Shown here one piece after another: positions 1 to 8,973 of a DNA stretch of 64,000 nt (the first letter of the stretch is position 1; the number at the start of each line of letters is the position of its first letter). A model generated the notes under the pieces. It ran no database searches. It was not told the DNA's origin and saw only the letters and a program-made list of their open reading frames with translations. The DNA is from Providencia rettgeri (GTDB lineage Bacteria > Pseudomonadota > Gammaproteobacteria > Enterobacterales > Enterobacteriaceae). Location: contig NZ_CP059348.1 in NCBI RefSeq assembly GCF_013702265.1, positions 1,302,001 through 1,366,000 of the forward strand. Direction: 5' to 3'. The position numbers and the translations under genes are program-made.

Positions 1-1366
1 TGATGAAGTGGAGCGATTATCGTTGTTCGACCCGTTAACCGGAGCTATTCAACATCGCGTACCACGTTTTACCGTCTACCCAAAAACTCACTACGTGACG
101 CCAAGAGAACGGATCCTTGAGGCGATGGAAAATATCAAAGTCGAGTTAGCCGATAGGCGAAAAGTGTTGTTAGAGAATCATAAGCTACTGGAAGAGCAGC
201 GGATCACTCAGCGCACCCAATTTGATTTGGAAATGATGAATGAGCTGGGCTACTGCTCAGGGATTGAAAACTATTCACGTTATCTTTCGGGTCGCGCACC
301 GGGCGAGCCACCGCCAACCTTATTTGATTATTTGCCCGCTGATGGATTGCTGGTTGTGGATGAGTCTCACGTCACCATCCCTCAAATTGGTGCGATGTAT
401 AAAGGTGACCGTTCTCGTAAAGAGACTCTCGTCGAGTATGGTTTCCGGCTGCCTTCTGCCCTCGATAACCGCCCAATGCGGTTTGAAGAATTTGAAGCTT
501 TAGCGCCTCAAACTATCTATGTCTCTGCGACACCGGGTAATTACGAGTTGGATAAATCAGGGCAGGAAGTGATTGAGCAGGTAGTTAGACCTACTGGGCT
601 GCTTGATCCACTGATTGAGGTACGTCCGGTGGCAACGCAGGTGGATGATTTGCTATCCGAAATTCGTATTCGCGTCCAGAAGCAGGAGCGTGTGCTGGTC
701 ACCACCTTAACCAAACGCATGGCGGAAGATCTCACCGAATATTTAGAAGAGCATGGGGAGCGTGTGCGTTATTTGCACTCGGATATTGATACGGTTGAGC
801 GTGTCGAAATTATTCGTGATTTACGCCTCGGCGAGTTTGATGTACTGGTTGGGATCAACTTATTGCGAGAAGGTTTGGATATGCCAGAGGTTTCGCTGGT
901 GGCTATCCTTGATGCTGATAAAGAAGGTTTCTTACGTTCAGAACGTTCACTGATCCAAACCATCGGTCGTGCAGCGCGTAACTTGAACGGTAAAGCCATT
1001 TTGTATGGGGATAGGATCACTAACTCCATGGAAAAAGCCATTGCTGAGACAGAACGACGTCGTGCCAAACAGATGGCGTTTAACGAAGCCCATGGCATCA
1101 CGCCTAAAGGCTTGAACAAGAAAGTGGGGGATATCCTCCAGATTGGTCACAAAGTGGGTGGCAAAGGGAAAGGGCGCAGCAAAGAGAGCATCAAAGATGA
1201 ATCTCTGCTTAATGTTCAATCCATGTCAACGAAAGAGCTGGAGCAGCGTATTTCTCAATTGGAAGCACAGATGTACAAACATGCTCAAGATCTGGAATTT
1301 GAAGCCGCTGCTCGAGTACGTGACGAATTACAAACATTACGAAACCAATTTATCGCCAATTCGTAA
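1..1366 (+). CDS. uvrB: UvrABC excinuclease subunit B, 3' part
   Basis: DNA-damage recognition and helicase-like subunit of nucleotide excision repair. The reading frame is open from base 2 and enters from the left edge, so the ATP-binding N-terminus and beta-hairpin region lie outside. The visible part carries the DESH Walker B box (bases about 355-370), the superfamily 2 C-terminal motifs including [14 protein letters not shown] and QTIGRAARN, and the C-terminal UVR motif ([13 protein letters not shown]...[11 protein letters not shown]) that contacts UvrC. About 455 of the usual 670 residues are present. The GTG at base 8 is an internal valine codon, not a start. A hairpin terminator follows the stop. 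Confidence 0.97.
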   Translation, partial: DEVERLSLFDPLTGAIQHRVPRFTVYPKTHYVTPRERILEAMENIKVELADRRKVLLENHKLLEEQRITQRTQFDLEMMNELGYCSGIENYSRYLSGRAPGEPPPTLFDYLPADGLLVVDESHVTIPQIGAMYKGDRSRKETLVEYGFRLPSALDNRPMRFEEFEALAPQTIYVSATPGNYELDKSGQEVIEQVVRPTGLLDPLIEVRPVATQVDDLLSEIRIRVQKQERVLVTTLTKRMAEDLTEYLEEHGERVRYLHSDIDTVERVEIIRDLRLGEFDVLVGINLLREGLDMPEVSLVAILDADKEGFLRSERSLIQTIGRAARNLNGKAILYGDRITNSMEKAIAETERRRAKQMAFNEAHGITPKGLNKKVGDILQIGHKVGGKGKGRSKESIKDESLLNVQSMSTKELEQRISQLEAQMYKHAQDLEFEAAARVRDELQTLRNQFIANS

Positions 1367-1400
1367 TTCACGATAATCGTTAAAAACGTAGTAATTTATT

Positions 1401-1447
1401 AAGCGCCTCTTAGCACTGCAATATGCAGGTTAAGGGGCTTTTTTTAT
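1401..1447 (+). terminator. Rho-independent terminator after uvrB
   Basis: An imperfect stem pairs AAGCGCCTCTTA with TAAGGGGCTT, with a perfect inner hairpin CTGCA/TGCAG, followed by a T-run. Confidence 0.75.
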
Positions 1448-1567
1448 GAATGAAATAAGTAAATAATTCGATTAAAAGCAAAGAGTTAACCTGTCAAGGA
1501 ATTATCGTAAATTAGGACTAACTTTTTCTCACTCTCCCAAAAATATTGGTTAGTATCTCGTCATCTT

Positions 1568-2572
1568 ATGAACCAAGACGAGACCGAGATGGTGACCCAA
1601 TCAATTGTAGCTCCTCATGATTCAACCTTTAAAGGCTTTATGAGCAAAGTGGATAATGCGCGGGATTTTTTTGAAGTCCATCTTCCTAATCGCATTAAGC
1701 ACCTCTGCAATTTTGATACCTTGAAGTTAGCCAGTGCTTCATTTGTGGATAAAACATTGCGCTCTCGTTTCTCGGACATGCTCTATTCCGTTCAAACACT
1801 CAAGGGTAAGGGGTATTTTTATTTCTTGGTGGAGCACCAGTCTTCCCCCGATAAGCTTATGGGCTGGCGGCTGATGCATTACGCATTTTGCGCGATGAAT
1901 CAGCATTTGCAGCAAGGGCATCAAACTTTGCCGCTGGTGGTTCCCATCCTGTTTTATCATGGAAATCAATCCCCTTATCCTTATTCCCAATCATGGACGG
2001 ATTGCTTTGAGTGGTCTGATTTAGCTCATAGTTTGTATTGTAATCCACTGCCGTTAGTGGATGTCACGGTGGCAAGTGACGATGAACTGGTGAATCACCG
2101 AAAAGTCGCGGCGATGGAGTTAGTTCTCAAACATGCTTCTGTGAAAGATGACCTTATGGTGCTGTCAAAGCGCTTAGCGCAGGTGATCCATGAGAATGAA
2201 AACCACCGTGATGACGTTATTTTAATCATCAACTATCTGTTTAGTGTGATGGATACGCCGACATACAAGAAGATAGTCAAAACATTAATAGAAAAAACCG
2301 AAGGATATCAGGAGACCGTTATGACCATTGCCGATCGTTTAAGAATTGAAGGGTTAAAAAAAGGGTTTAGGCAAGGAAGAAGAGAGGGCAGAGAAGAAGG
2401 AAGAGAAGAAGGCAGAGAAGAAGGTCGTGAAGAGGCTAGACAAGAGGAGCAGGAGAAGGCCAAACAACGTATTTATGCCCAAGTTTTGACCAGCTTAAGT
2501 TTAGGTTTAAACATTGAGGTCATTAGTCAAATTACAGGCTTATCCCCGACAGAAATCGAAGCAATTCATTGA
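1568..2572 (+). CDS. Rpn family recombination-promoting nuclease / putative transposase
   Basis: 334 residues of the YhgA/RpnA family (PD-(D/E)XK nuclease fold, formerly Transposase_31). Visible family features are the N-terminal HDSTFKGFM block, the SFVDKTLRSRFSDMLYSV and YFYFLVEHQSSPDKLMGWRLM blocks that form the nuclease core (D, E and Q residues), and a charged C-terminal tail of GREE repeats at residues about 275-300. Family members are DNA endonucleases that promote RecA-independent recombination; I infer the same here. ATG 1568 is used; ATG 1589 is an alternative, and neither has a strong Shine-Dalgarno. The gene sits alone between uvrB and pgtP, a place where E. coli has no gene, so it was probably acquired. 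It ends at its own terminator. Confidence 0.85.
   Translation: MNQDETEMVTQSIVAPHDSTFKGFMSKVDNARDFFEVHLPNRIKHLCNFDTLKLASASFVDKTLRSRFSDMLYSVQTLKGKGYFYFLVEHQSSPDKLMGWRLMHYAFCAMNQHLQQGHQTLPLVVPILFYHGNQSPYPYSQSWTDCFEWSDLAHSLYCNPLPLVDVTVASDDELVNHRKVAAMELVLKHASVKDDLMVLSKRLAQVIHENENHRDDVILIINYLFSVMDTPTYKKIVKTLIEKTEGYQETVMTIADRLRIEGLKKGFRQGRREGREEGREEGREEGREEARQEEQEKAKQRIYAQVLTSLSLGLNIEVISQITGLSPTEIEAIH
2377..2445 (+). repeat. 12-bp tandem repeats coding for Glu-Gly-Arg-Glu
   Basis: Successive units close to AGAGAAGAAGGC encode GREE/EGRE repeats in the Rpn protein tail. The unit length is a multiple of three, so copy-number change would alter length without breaking the frame. Confidence 0.8.
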
Positions 2573-2596
2573 TACATCATTCATTGAGACATAAAG

Positions 2597-2638
2597 AAGG
2601 CGGAGTTCAGTGAGAAGCCGAACTCCGCCATATTTTTA
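2597..2638. terminator. Bidirectional terminator between rpn and pgtP
   Basis: Perfect 10-bp stem GGCGGAGTTC / GAACTCCGCC with an 11-nt loop between convergent genes, with a T-rich tail on the plus strand. Confidence 0.8.
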
Positions 2639-2657
2639 GTCAAATTTTTTAGCGTGA

Positions 2658-4037
2658 TTACGCGTTCGCTAATTGACCTTTTGCTATTACCGATTGACGG
2701 TTACGCTCAAGTTCTAATGCGCCTAAGTGAGACAGCACACAGAAGATAATGCAGCAAACAATTCCCCCTAAGAGCAGATAGAAACCGGCATGCCAGCCCA
2801 TACGGTCAACCACGAAACCAAATAAGCTAGTACCTAAAGTTGCGCCAAGGATATAGCTCATAAAACCACGTAGGCCGACGGCTGAACCAACTGCGAAGCT
2901 TGGCACGATTTCCATTGTTTGTACTGACGCTAAGAACTGAGGCACATAGATTAAGCAACCAACTACTGCAGCAAAGAAGGTGACGACAGCTAATGATTGG
3001 CTTTGCCAGTAACCGATGAGGCAGAAGAAAATCAGTGTCATACAGACAATAGCTAACGGCATTCTACGACCTTTAAACAGTTTGTCTGTTAACCAACCCG
3101 CTAATAAAGTGGATGGAATCGCTGCCCATTCGAAGAATAAAAATGCCACGCTCATTTGATCTTTAGAGAAGTTTTTCTCTGTCAGTAGGTAGATTGGTAG
3201 CCAGCTGATCACACCGAAACGCACCATATACACAAAGACATCAACAAAAGAGATATACCACGCATTTTTGTTTTTCAGTACATAGGTACAGAAAATCTGG
3301 AAGGCGCTCATGTTCTCTGGTGATTGCTCTTTTTGCGCCGAAGTCAGGATCACTTTTTCTTCTGGCATCATTTGGTCAAGTGCAGGTAAACCTTCTTGTT
3401 TTGGGGAACCTTTACCTAATACCAACACAACCCCTGCAAATAAAATCGCAATACAAGCGGGAACCATGTAACTCGCACTTTGCCAGTGCTCAGTGCCTAA
3501 TACAGCGAAAGCAGCACCGACGATTGGGGCAACAATACCACCGCCCACGTTATGAGAAATATTCCAAAATGCACCGATACGACCACGTTCACGACGCGGG
3601 AACCAGTTTGCAATGGTGATAAATGACGGACCCACACCCATGCCTTGGAACATACCATTAAGCACTACAAAACCAACGAATAACCAGAATGCGTTACTAA
3701 ACCCCATTCCGAAGTTGACGATGGCACAGAGGATCAAACCAAATGCCATAAATGCTTTTGGGCTAGCTTTATCGGCAAGGCTACTCATCACGCCTTTGCT
3801 GATCCCGTAAGCAATCAGCATACAGCTGGTTAATAGACCAATTTGAGTCGTACTTAAATCTAAGTTTTCTTTCAAATATGGGGTAGAGAGCGTGAAGTTG
3901 TTACGAACAATATAGTAAGCCAAATAGCCTAAGAAAACGCTGAGCAGTGCTTGAACACGATAGCGTTTATAGGCGGCAGGAACTTTTTCTGGTGCAATTT
4001 GTTTTTTTGCCGTGGCTGGCGTTAAAAATGACAGCAT
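2658..4037 (-). CDS. pgtP: Phosphoglycerate transporter PgtP (MFS, organophosphate:phosphate antiporter family)
   Basis: Inner-membrane major facilitator that takes up 2- and 3-phosphoglycerate and phosphoenolpyruvate in exchange for phosphate. About 12 hydrophobic segments are visible, and the family block FLGYLAYYIVRNNFTL near the N-terminus is strongly PgtP/UhpT/GlpT-like. The frame is open back to 4136, but ATG 4037 has a good Shine-Dalgarno (AGGTGA, 6 nt spacing) and gives 459 residues, close to Salmonella PgtP; the upstream 33 residues are probably untranslated. It is divergent from pgtCBA, as in Salmonella, and shares a control region with palindromes at 4147-4195. Transport substrate is assigned by family and by the adjacent regulators. 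Confidence 0.93.
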   Translation of the reverse strand: MLSFLTPATAKKQIAPEKVPAAYKRYRVQALLSVFLGYLAYYIVRNNFTLSTPYLKENLDLSTTQIGLLTSCMLIAYGISKGVMSSLADKASPKAFMAFGLILCAIVNFGMGFSNAFWLFVGFVVLNGMFQGMGVGPSFITIANWFPRRERGRIGAFWNISHNVGGGIVAPIVGAAFAVLGTEHWQSASYMVPACIAILFAGVVLVLGKGSPKQEGLPALDQMMPEEKVILTSAQKEQSPENMSAFQIFCTYVLKNKNAWYISFVDVFVYMVRFGVISWLPIYLLTEKNFSKDQMSVAFLFFEWAAIPSTLLAGWLTDKLFKGRRMPLAIVCMTLIFFCLIGYWQSQSLAVVTFFAAVVGCLIYVPQFLASVQTMEIVPSFAVGSAVGLRGFMSYILGATLGTSLFGFVVDRMGWHAGFYLLLGGIVCCIIFCVLSHLGALELERNRQSVIAKGQLANA

Positions 4038-4126
4038 AGGTTCACCTGTGAAATAGAGTAAAAAGAAATTCCCTGATGTTTTTTGTCGTTTTATTTCTGA
4101 CAGGCTCATCATGTTCTTGTTGAAAA

Positions 4127-4195
4127 AATATCGCAATATGAAGGGTTTGGGTCAAAATTGACCCAATTTTGTATAGTGACGAGTCAAATTGACCC
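4127..4195 (-). promoter_or_regulatory. pgtP control region: two palindromes and a sigma-70-like promoter
   Basis: TTGGGTCAA-AA-TTGACCCAA (4147-4166) is a perfect 9-bp inverted repeat. A second, weaker copy GAGTCAA-A-TTGACCC lies at 4181-4195, about three helical turns away. On the minus strand TTGACC (4155-4150) and GATATT (4132-4127) are 17 bp apart and could be the -35 and -10 of pgtP, so the first palindrome overlaps the -35. I infer binding by PgtA or another regulator. Confidence 0.5.
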
Positions 4196-4364
4196 ATTCA
4201 TAAATTAACGGGAATGGATTTCAAAAAATGAACAACTAAGGGTTGATTTAATCGCGTAACAATGAGAATAAAGCGGGTAAGTTTTGTCGTATGCCCATAA
4301 ATCCGAAAAGGGTAAAATTTGTCTCAAATGCACTTTTTGACAAACTCACACTATTGTTACTTTC

Positions 4365-4380
4365 TTTGATATGAATCACA
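4365..4380 (+). promoter_or_regulatory. CRP-like site upstream of pgtC
   Basis: TTTGA-TATGAA-TCACA matches the TGTGA-N6-TCACA consensus with one mismatch. It lies 13-28 bp before the first pgtC start codon, which is closer than is usual for an activator site. Confidence 0.35.
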
Positions 4381-4392
4381 TCTACCCAGGGG

Positions 4393-5667
4393 ATGACTAC
4401 GCTTATGAGACTAATAACACCAATTCGTCCACTGATAATGCAGCTCTGTTTTTTTATTATCTTTCTAAACAGCGTGGGAATTAGTCATGCGAAAAATGAT
4501 GAGTTGGTGATAGCGACAACATTCTCACCCGAAGCGACACAGGCGATAGTCACGAATTGGAATGCGCGAGAGGATGGGATGCCTATCCGCACGATTAACC
4601 GAACCAGTGCATCATTAGAACGCTTGTTAGATACCGATGCTTTGGAAAATGTTGATTTAATTCTGACCTCCTCGCCGATGCTGATGCACCATCTGCAGCA
4701 GCATAATCGGTTGAGTGCATTGCCGGATATTCCTGAGTATTCCCAGCGCTTAATTCCTGAATCTTTAAAAGGTTCCATTGCTGCGGTGGCATTTTCTGGA
4801 TATGGCATTTTGACTAACCGAAAATGGATGGAACAAAACAAATTACCCATTCCAAAGACATGGGATGACCTGACAAATAGCCAATATCAAGGCTCGTTAC
4901 TGATAAGCAGTCCATCTCGCTCTGATACCTATCATTTAATGATTGAGTCGCTATTACAGCAGCGAGGATGGGAAGATGGATGGCGTATTTTACTGGGAAT
5001 GTCGGGGAATTTAGCGACTGTTTCATCCCGCAGTTTTGGGGTTGCCGATAAAATCAAAGTGGGGTTAGGTGGGGCTGCACCGATTATTGATAACTATGCA
5101 AATGTGCTATTAACCGACCCTGAACTCGAGTTTCACTATCTGCCGGATTCAGCCACATCTCCAACATTTATTGCGATCACTCGCCATAGTTTAGCGCCAG
5201 AAAAAGCGCGAAAACTGATTGATTTTTTACTCAGTGAACAAGGGCAACAAGTGTTTGCAGACAGCAGCACAGGAAAATACCCAGTTACCCCTCTTGAGGA
5301 TGATAACCCTCGAAAAGCGCAGCAAAGCCAACTATTAGATTCCCCTAAACCGCTGGATGTCCATTTGGTATTACAGCGTCAACGATTAGTTCAGCAACTG
5401 TTTGATGCGGCTATCACGTTTCGTTTAACGGAATCGAAAGATGCTTGGCGTGCGGTGTATATGGCGGAAGCTAAGTTAAAACATCCTTTACCAGAAGTTC
5501 GAGCACTACTGACGGCGATGCCAGTCAGTGCGAAAGAAAGTGAGGATCCTGCTTACTATTCGCGCTTTGAAGATAATCGCAAAGCGGAAGAGGAATATAT
5601 GCGCTGGCAGCATTTCTTTCAGGAGCAGCAGCGCCAAGCCATCAGTGTATTGGAAGCGATTAAATGA
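4393..5667 (+). CDS. pgtC: Phosphoglycerate transport regulatory protein PgtC
   Basis: Periplasmic component of the phosphoglycerate induction system; in Salmonella PgtB and PgtC relay the external signal that induces pgtP. An N-terminal signal peptide (hydrophobic stretch about residues 12-32, likely cleavage after ISHA) precedes a solute-binding-like domain that begins LVIATTFSPEATQAI and contains NVDLILTSSPMLMHHL. The start is either ATG 4393 (424 residues, AGGGG directly before it) or ATG 4405 (420 residues, same AGGGG at 12 nt); the sequence does not decide. The stop overlaps the pgtB start as ATGA, so the two are translationally coupled. Confidence 0.9.
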   Translation: MTTLMRLITPIRPLIMQLCFFIIFLNSVGISHAKNDELVIATTFSPEATQAIVTNWNAREDGMPIRTINRTSASLERLLDTDALENVDLILTSSPMLMHHLQQHNRLSALPDIPEYSQRLIPESLKGSIAAVAFSGYGILTNRKWMEQNKLPIPKTWDDLTNSQYQGSLLISSPSRSDTYHLMIESLLQQRGWEDGWRILLGMSGNLATVSSRSFGVADKIKVGLGGAAPIIDNYANVLLTDPELEFHYLPDSATSPTFIAITRHSLAPEKARKLIDFLLSEQGQQVFADSSTGKYPVTPLEDDNPRKAQQSQLLDSPKPLDVHLVLQRQRLVQQLFDAAITFRLTESKDAWRAVYMAEAKLKHPLPEVRALLTAMPVSAKESEDPAYYSRFEDNRKAEEEYMRWQHFFQEQQRQAISVLEAIK

Positions 5668-7670
5668 AAACATCGATAGTGAAATTGATGGGGCGCTTTA
5701 GTATTACGGCTATTTTACGTGGAGCATTTATCGCGGGTGCATTGATGACATTGATCGTCAGCTGCGTCAGTTTGTATGCATGGCAAGAGCAAAATAAGCA
5801 GATCCGCTACGCACTTGGGGACTATTTTCCCAAAATGCAGGCTTCATTTTTGATTGAAGGACAGCTAAATACCTTAGTTAATGAGTTGAACGAATTTTTA
5901 AAAGCGCCAAATACAGCAACAAGATTACAACTACGCAACAAGATCACGGCACATTTGGCGCAAATCGCCGCGTTTAACCAACAATTAAATGGGGAGGATC
6001 AACAGCAGATTTCCTTGATTTTGTTGCAAAGTCAGGATCTTTTGCAGCGTCTGGATAAAGCGCTGTATGCCTTGTTTTTAGCACGGGAAAAAATTAATAC
6101 GCTCTCTTCTCGGATCAATTGGCTACATGACGACTTTAGTACGGAGCTCAACTCGTTATCGCAAGATATCAGCCTGCAGCAAGGCTCTTTGCTGGACAAA
6201 ATTGAGCAAGATCCTCGTCAAGCCAAAGGGCTACAAAGTCGGTTACGTAACGTCCAAGGGGAGTTGCAGTTAATTTATACACTGGCGCGTTTGGAAGAGC
6301 AGATCACCAATATTTTGACGGGACGCTTGAAGGATATTCAAGGGGATAATGCTTTTGATGATCCCATCGATGTTGGCGGTTATGCCCGCTATTTAGGGTA
6401 TTTAAAAACGAATTTGGCAGCCAATGAAGAGGCGTTGAATTTATACCCAAGTTCAGTAACGCTGCGTCAAACCATCGATGAGTTATTAGATATTGGCCTT
6501 TCTGATAACCAAATGCTTGAAGTCCTACAAAATTATCAAACAGCAAAAAGAGCCTTGAATGAAGCGACAACCGAAAAGGAGCGAATTTTGGCTGATTTTC
6601 GCTCTCAGCTTGATTTGCAACTTGGGAGTAGCCACTTTCAGCTACAAACACTAAACCAGCGTTTAGCGAACATTATGTCGTGGAGTGGCACAATTATTAT
6701 TATTACCGCAGGGTTGGCGTTACTGTTGGTATTACTGTTCAATATGCTGTTTATTCGCCCTCGCTTGGTCAAGCGCTTTACCGCATTAAATCAAGCAGTG
6801 GCTCGGATCAGTATTGGGGATTTGACGACCCATATTCCTGTCGAAGGTCGCGATGAGTTAGGACGAATTGGCACACTGTTACAGCGCAGTATTGCTCAAA
6901 TTAATCAACAGAAAACTCAGTTAGAACAAGAAATTGCAGAGCGTAAGGCAATAGAAGAAAACTTAAGAACCACGCAAAATGAGCTGATCCAAACGGCAAA
7001 ACTCGCCGTCGTGGGGCAGACGATGACCACCTTAGCTCACGAAATTAACCAACCGCTAAATGCGCTCTCGATGCACCTGTTTATGGCGAAAAAAGGGTTG
7101 CCAGAGCAAGATAATGACACCTCGTTGATGGCGATAAATAAGTCAGAGCAACTTGTGGCTCGAATGGATGGCATTGTGCGTTCACTTCGCCAATTCGCTC
7201 GCAAACGTGATGATAATGAGCAATTACAACCTGTGAATTTACGCCAATCAATTCAAAGCGCTTGGGATGTTCTGAAGCTTCAACATAAAACCCGCAAAGT
7301 GATATTAAGTTATCCAGATATATTGCCTAAGGTGCTGGGGGATGAAATTGGTATTCAGCAGGTGTTGGTTAACTTGCTCTCTAACGCGCTTGATGCCAGC
7401 CCCACAGAGGCAGAAATCACCGTTGATTACAGCGAAACCGCGGATAAGTTGTTGTTGACCTTGTGCGATAACGGAACGGGTTGGCCACTGCATTTGGCGG
7501 ATACATTAATGAAACCCTTTACGACAAGTAAAGAGATTGGGCTGGGTGTTGGGTTATCCATTAGCCAATCGATTATGCAGCAAATTGGTGGTGAGTTAAG
7601 AATCGCTTCTACACTGCGTGGAAATGGGTGTGTAATTTTAGAATTTAAAAAGGTACTTGAAGATGCTTGA
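5664..7670 (+). CDS. pgtB: Sensor histidine kinase PgtB
   Basis: Membrane histidine kinase for phosphoglycerate-induced expression of pgtP. Order: first membrane helix about residues 15-38, a long helical periplasmic region to about 340, second membrane helix about 341-362, a HAMP linker (ARISIGDLTTHIPVEGRDEL, about 380-400), the dimerisation and phosphoacceptor helix with His in LAHEINQPLNALSM (about 455), and an HATPase domain with the N box NLLSNALDAS and the G boxes DNGTGWP and GLGVGLSIS. The architecture is of the DctB/NtrB type. It overlaps pgtC by 4 bp and pgtA by 8 bp. Length 668 agrees with the Salmonella protein. Confidence 0.94.
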   Translation: MKTSIVKLMGRFSITAILRGAFIAGALMTLIVSCVSLYAWQEQNKQIRYALGDYFPKMQASFLIEGQLNTLVNELNEFLKAPNTATRLQLRNKITAHLAQIAAFNQQLNGEDQQQISLILLQSQDLLQRLDKALYALFLAREKINTLSSRINWLHDDFSTELNSLSQDISLQQGSLLDKIEQDPRQAKGLQSRLRNVQGELQLIYTLARLEEQITNILTGRLKDIQGDNAFDDPIDVGGYARYLGYLKTNLAANEEALNLYPSSVTLRQTIDELLDIGLSDNQMLEVLQNYQTAKRALNEATTEKERILADFRSQLDLQLGSSHFQLQTLNQRLANIMSWSGTIIIITAGLALLLVLLFNMLFIRPRLVKRFTALNQAVARISIGDLTTHIPVEGRDELGRIGTLLQRSIAQINQQKTQLEQEIAERKAIEENLRTTQNELIQTAKLAVVGQTMTTLAHEINQPLNALSMHLFMAKKGLPEQDNDTSLMAINKSEQLVARMDGIVRSLRQFARKRDDNEQLQPVNLRQSIQSAWDVLKLQHKTRKVILSYPDILPKVLGDEIGIQQVLVNLLSNALDASPTEAEITVDYSETADKLLLTLCDNGTGWPLHLADTLMKPFTTSKEIGLGVGLSISQSIMQQIGGELRIASTLRGNGCVILEFKKVLEDA

Positions 7671-8910
7671 TGACAACCATGACATATTGCTGATTGATGA
7701 TGATAAAGATGTATTGGAAGCGTATTGTCTATTACTCGAACAAGCGGGATACCGAGTTCATGCGTGTGATAACCCATTGACAGCAAAAGAGTTAGTCCAC
7801 CGCGATTGGTGTGGTATTGTTCTTAGTGATGTGTGTATGCCGGAATGTTCGGGCATTGAGCTAATGACACTCTTTCTCGCCAAAGACAAACATCTCCCTG
7901 TGGTATTGATCACTGGGCATGGGGATGTGCCAATGGCGGTGGAAGCGGTCAAAATGGGGGCATGGGATTTTCTACAAAAACCCATTAACCCAGAATATCT
8001 CTTAGAGCAAGTCGCTAAAGCGTTGGCAGCGCGTAAACAGCGTGTATTGCAGCGCCGGTGGGGTAAAAACCAATTGATGCTCAATTTTGTGGGGAGCAGT
8101 GAATGGTCACAGCAAGTTCGCGGGCAGCTTCAAGGGTTATCGGAAACTCTTGCCGCCGTGTTTTTACAAGGAGAGTTAGGTAGCGGCCGCACTTATTTAG
8201 CTCGCTATCTACATCAAATTAGCACACCGCAGCACGCGCCATTGGTGATCAAAACATTATTAAATGAGCAAGAAGTGCCTGTTGAAACATGGGTCTCAGA
8301 GGCTCACTCAGGCACATTGGTGATTAAGAATATTGAGTTACTCCCTGTGAACCAACAGCGTTATTTGGTTCAGCATTTACAACAAGACCAACGGGGATTT
8401 CGCTTGATTGGGATTTCGGATCAGCCGCTGCTTACTTTGACTAAACAGCAGCAAATCATTGCGGAACTCTATTATTATTTCTCATTAACCCAAGTGAATT
8501 GCTTGCCACTATCTCAGCGTAAGGCGGATATTCCGGTTTTGTTCCAGTATTATTTAGAGCTGGCTTGTACTCGATTGAATCAGAAACTACCTGAACTGGA
8601 TGAGTCTTTTGTCAAAAAATTGAGTCGGCGTCATTGGCCTGGAAATGTAACGGAGCTAGCCAACGCAGCGGAGCTATATGCGGTTGGCATTATGCCGATG
8701 GGGGAAACGGCGAATCCGTTATTAACGTCGGTAGCGCCAACGGCATTAGATCAACAAATTGAAAATTATGAACGGCAGATTATTACTGAAGCGCTGAATA
8801 TTCATCAAGGGCGAATTAACGATGTGTCGGAATATCTGCAAATGCCGCGGAAAAAACTCTATTTGCGCATGAAAAAGTATGGATTAGATAAGCACCATTA
8901 TCGGACATAA
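7663..8910 (+). CDS. pgtA: Response regulator PgtA (NtrC-like, degenerate AAA+ domain)
   Basis: Cytoplasmic response regulator that activates pgtP. Residues about 5-120 are a receiver domain with DDD acidic pocket, phosphoacceptor Asp in VLSDVCMP, and the conserved Thr and Lys (LITGHGD, FLQKPI). The central region resembles an NtrC AAA+ domain, but Walker A reads GELGSGRTY with Lys replaced by Arg, Walker B reads LVIKNIE, and no GAFTGA loop for sigma-54 is visible. The C-terminus has a Fis-type helix-turn-helix (IITEALNIHQGRINDVSEYL...RKKLYLRMKKYGL). Start ATG 7663 gives 415 residues, as in Salmonella; a TTG start at 7657 is less likely. Confidence 0.93.
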   Translation: MLDDNHDILLIDDDKDVLEAYCLLLEQAGYRVHACDNPLTAKELVHRDWCGIVLSDVCMPECSGIELMTLFLAKDKHLPVVLITGHGDVPMAVEAVKMGAWDFLQKPINPEYLLEQVAKALAARKQRVLQRRWGKNQLMLNFVGSSEWSQQVRGQLQGLSETLAAVFLQGELGSGRTYLARYLHQISTPQHAPLVIKTLLNEQEVPVETWVSEAHSGTLVIKNIELLPVNQQRYLVQHLQQDQRGFRLIGISDQPLLTLTKQQQIIAELYYYFSLTQVNCLPLSQRKADIPVLFQYYLELACTRLNQKLPELDESFVKKLSRRHWPGNVTELANAAELYAVGIMPMGETANPLLTSVAPTALDQQIENYERQIITEALNIHQGRINDVSEYLQMPRKKLYLRMKKYGLDKHHYRT

Positions 8911-8973
8911 ATTATTGGAGATAAATAGAGAGAAAGTTGCAGGGATTGACCTGCAACTTGAAATTTCAGGGAA

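Noticed and set aside
769-1119. 116-codon ORF antisense to uvrB
   Set aside because: It mirrors the codon structure of uvrB on the other strand and has no independent support.
1568-2572. Insertion sequence at the Rpn gene
   Set aside because: No terminal inverted repeats or target duplications were seen around it; Rpn proteins are usually stand-alone nucleases.
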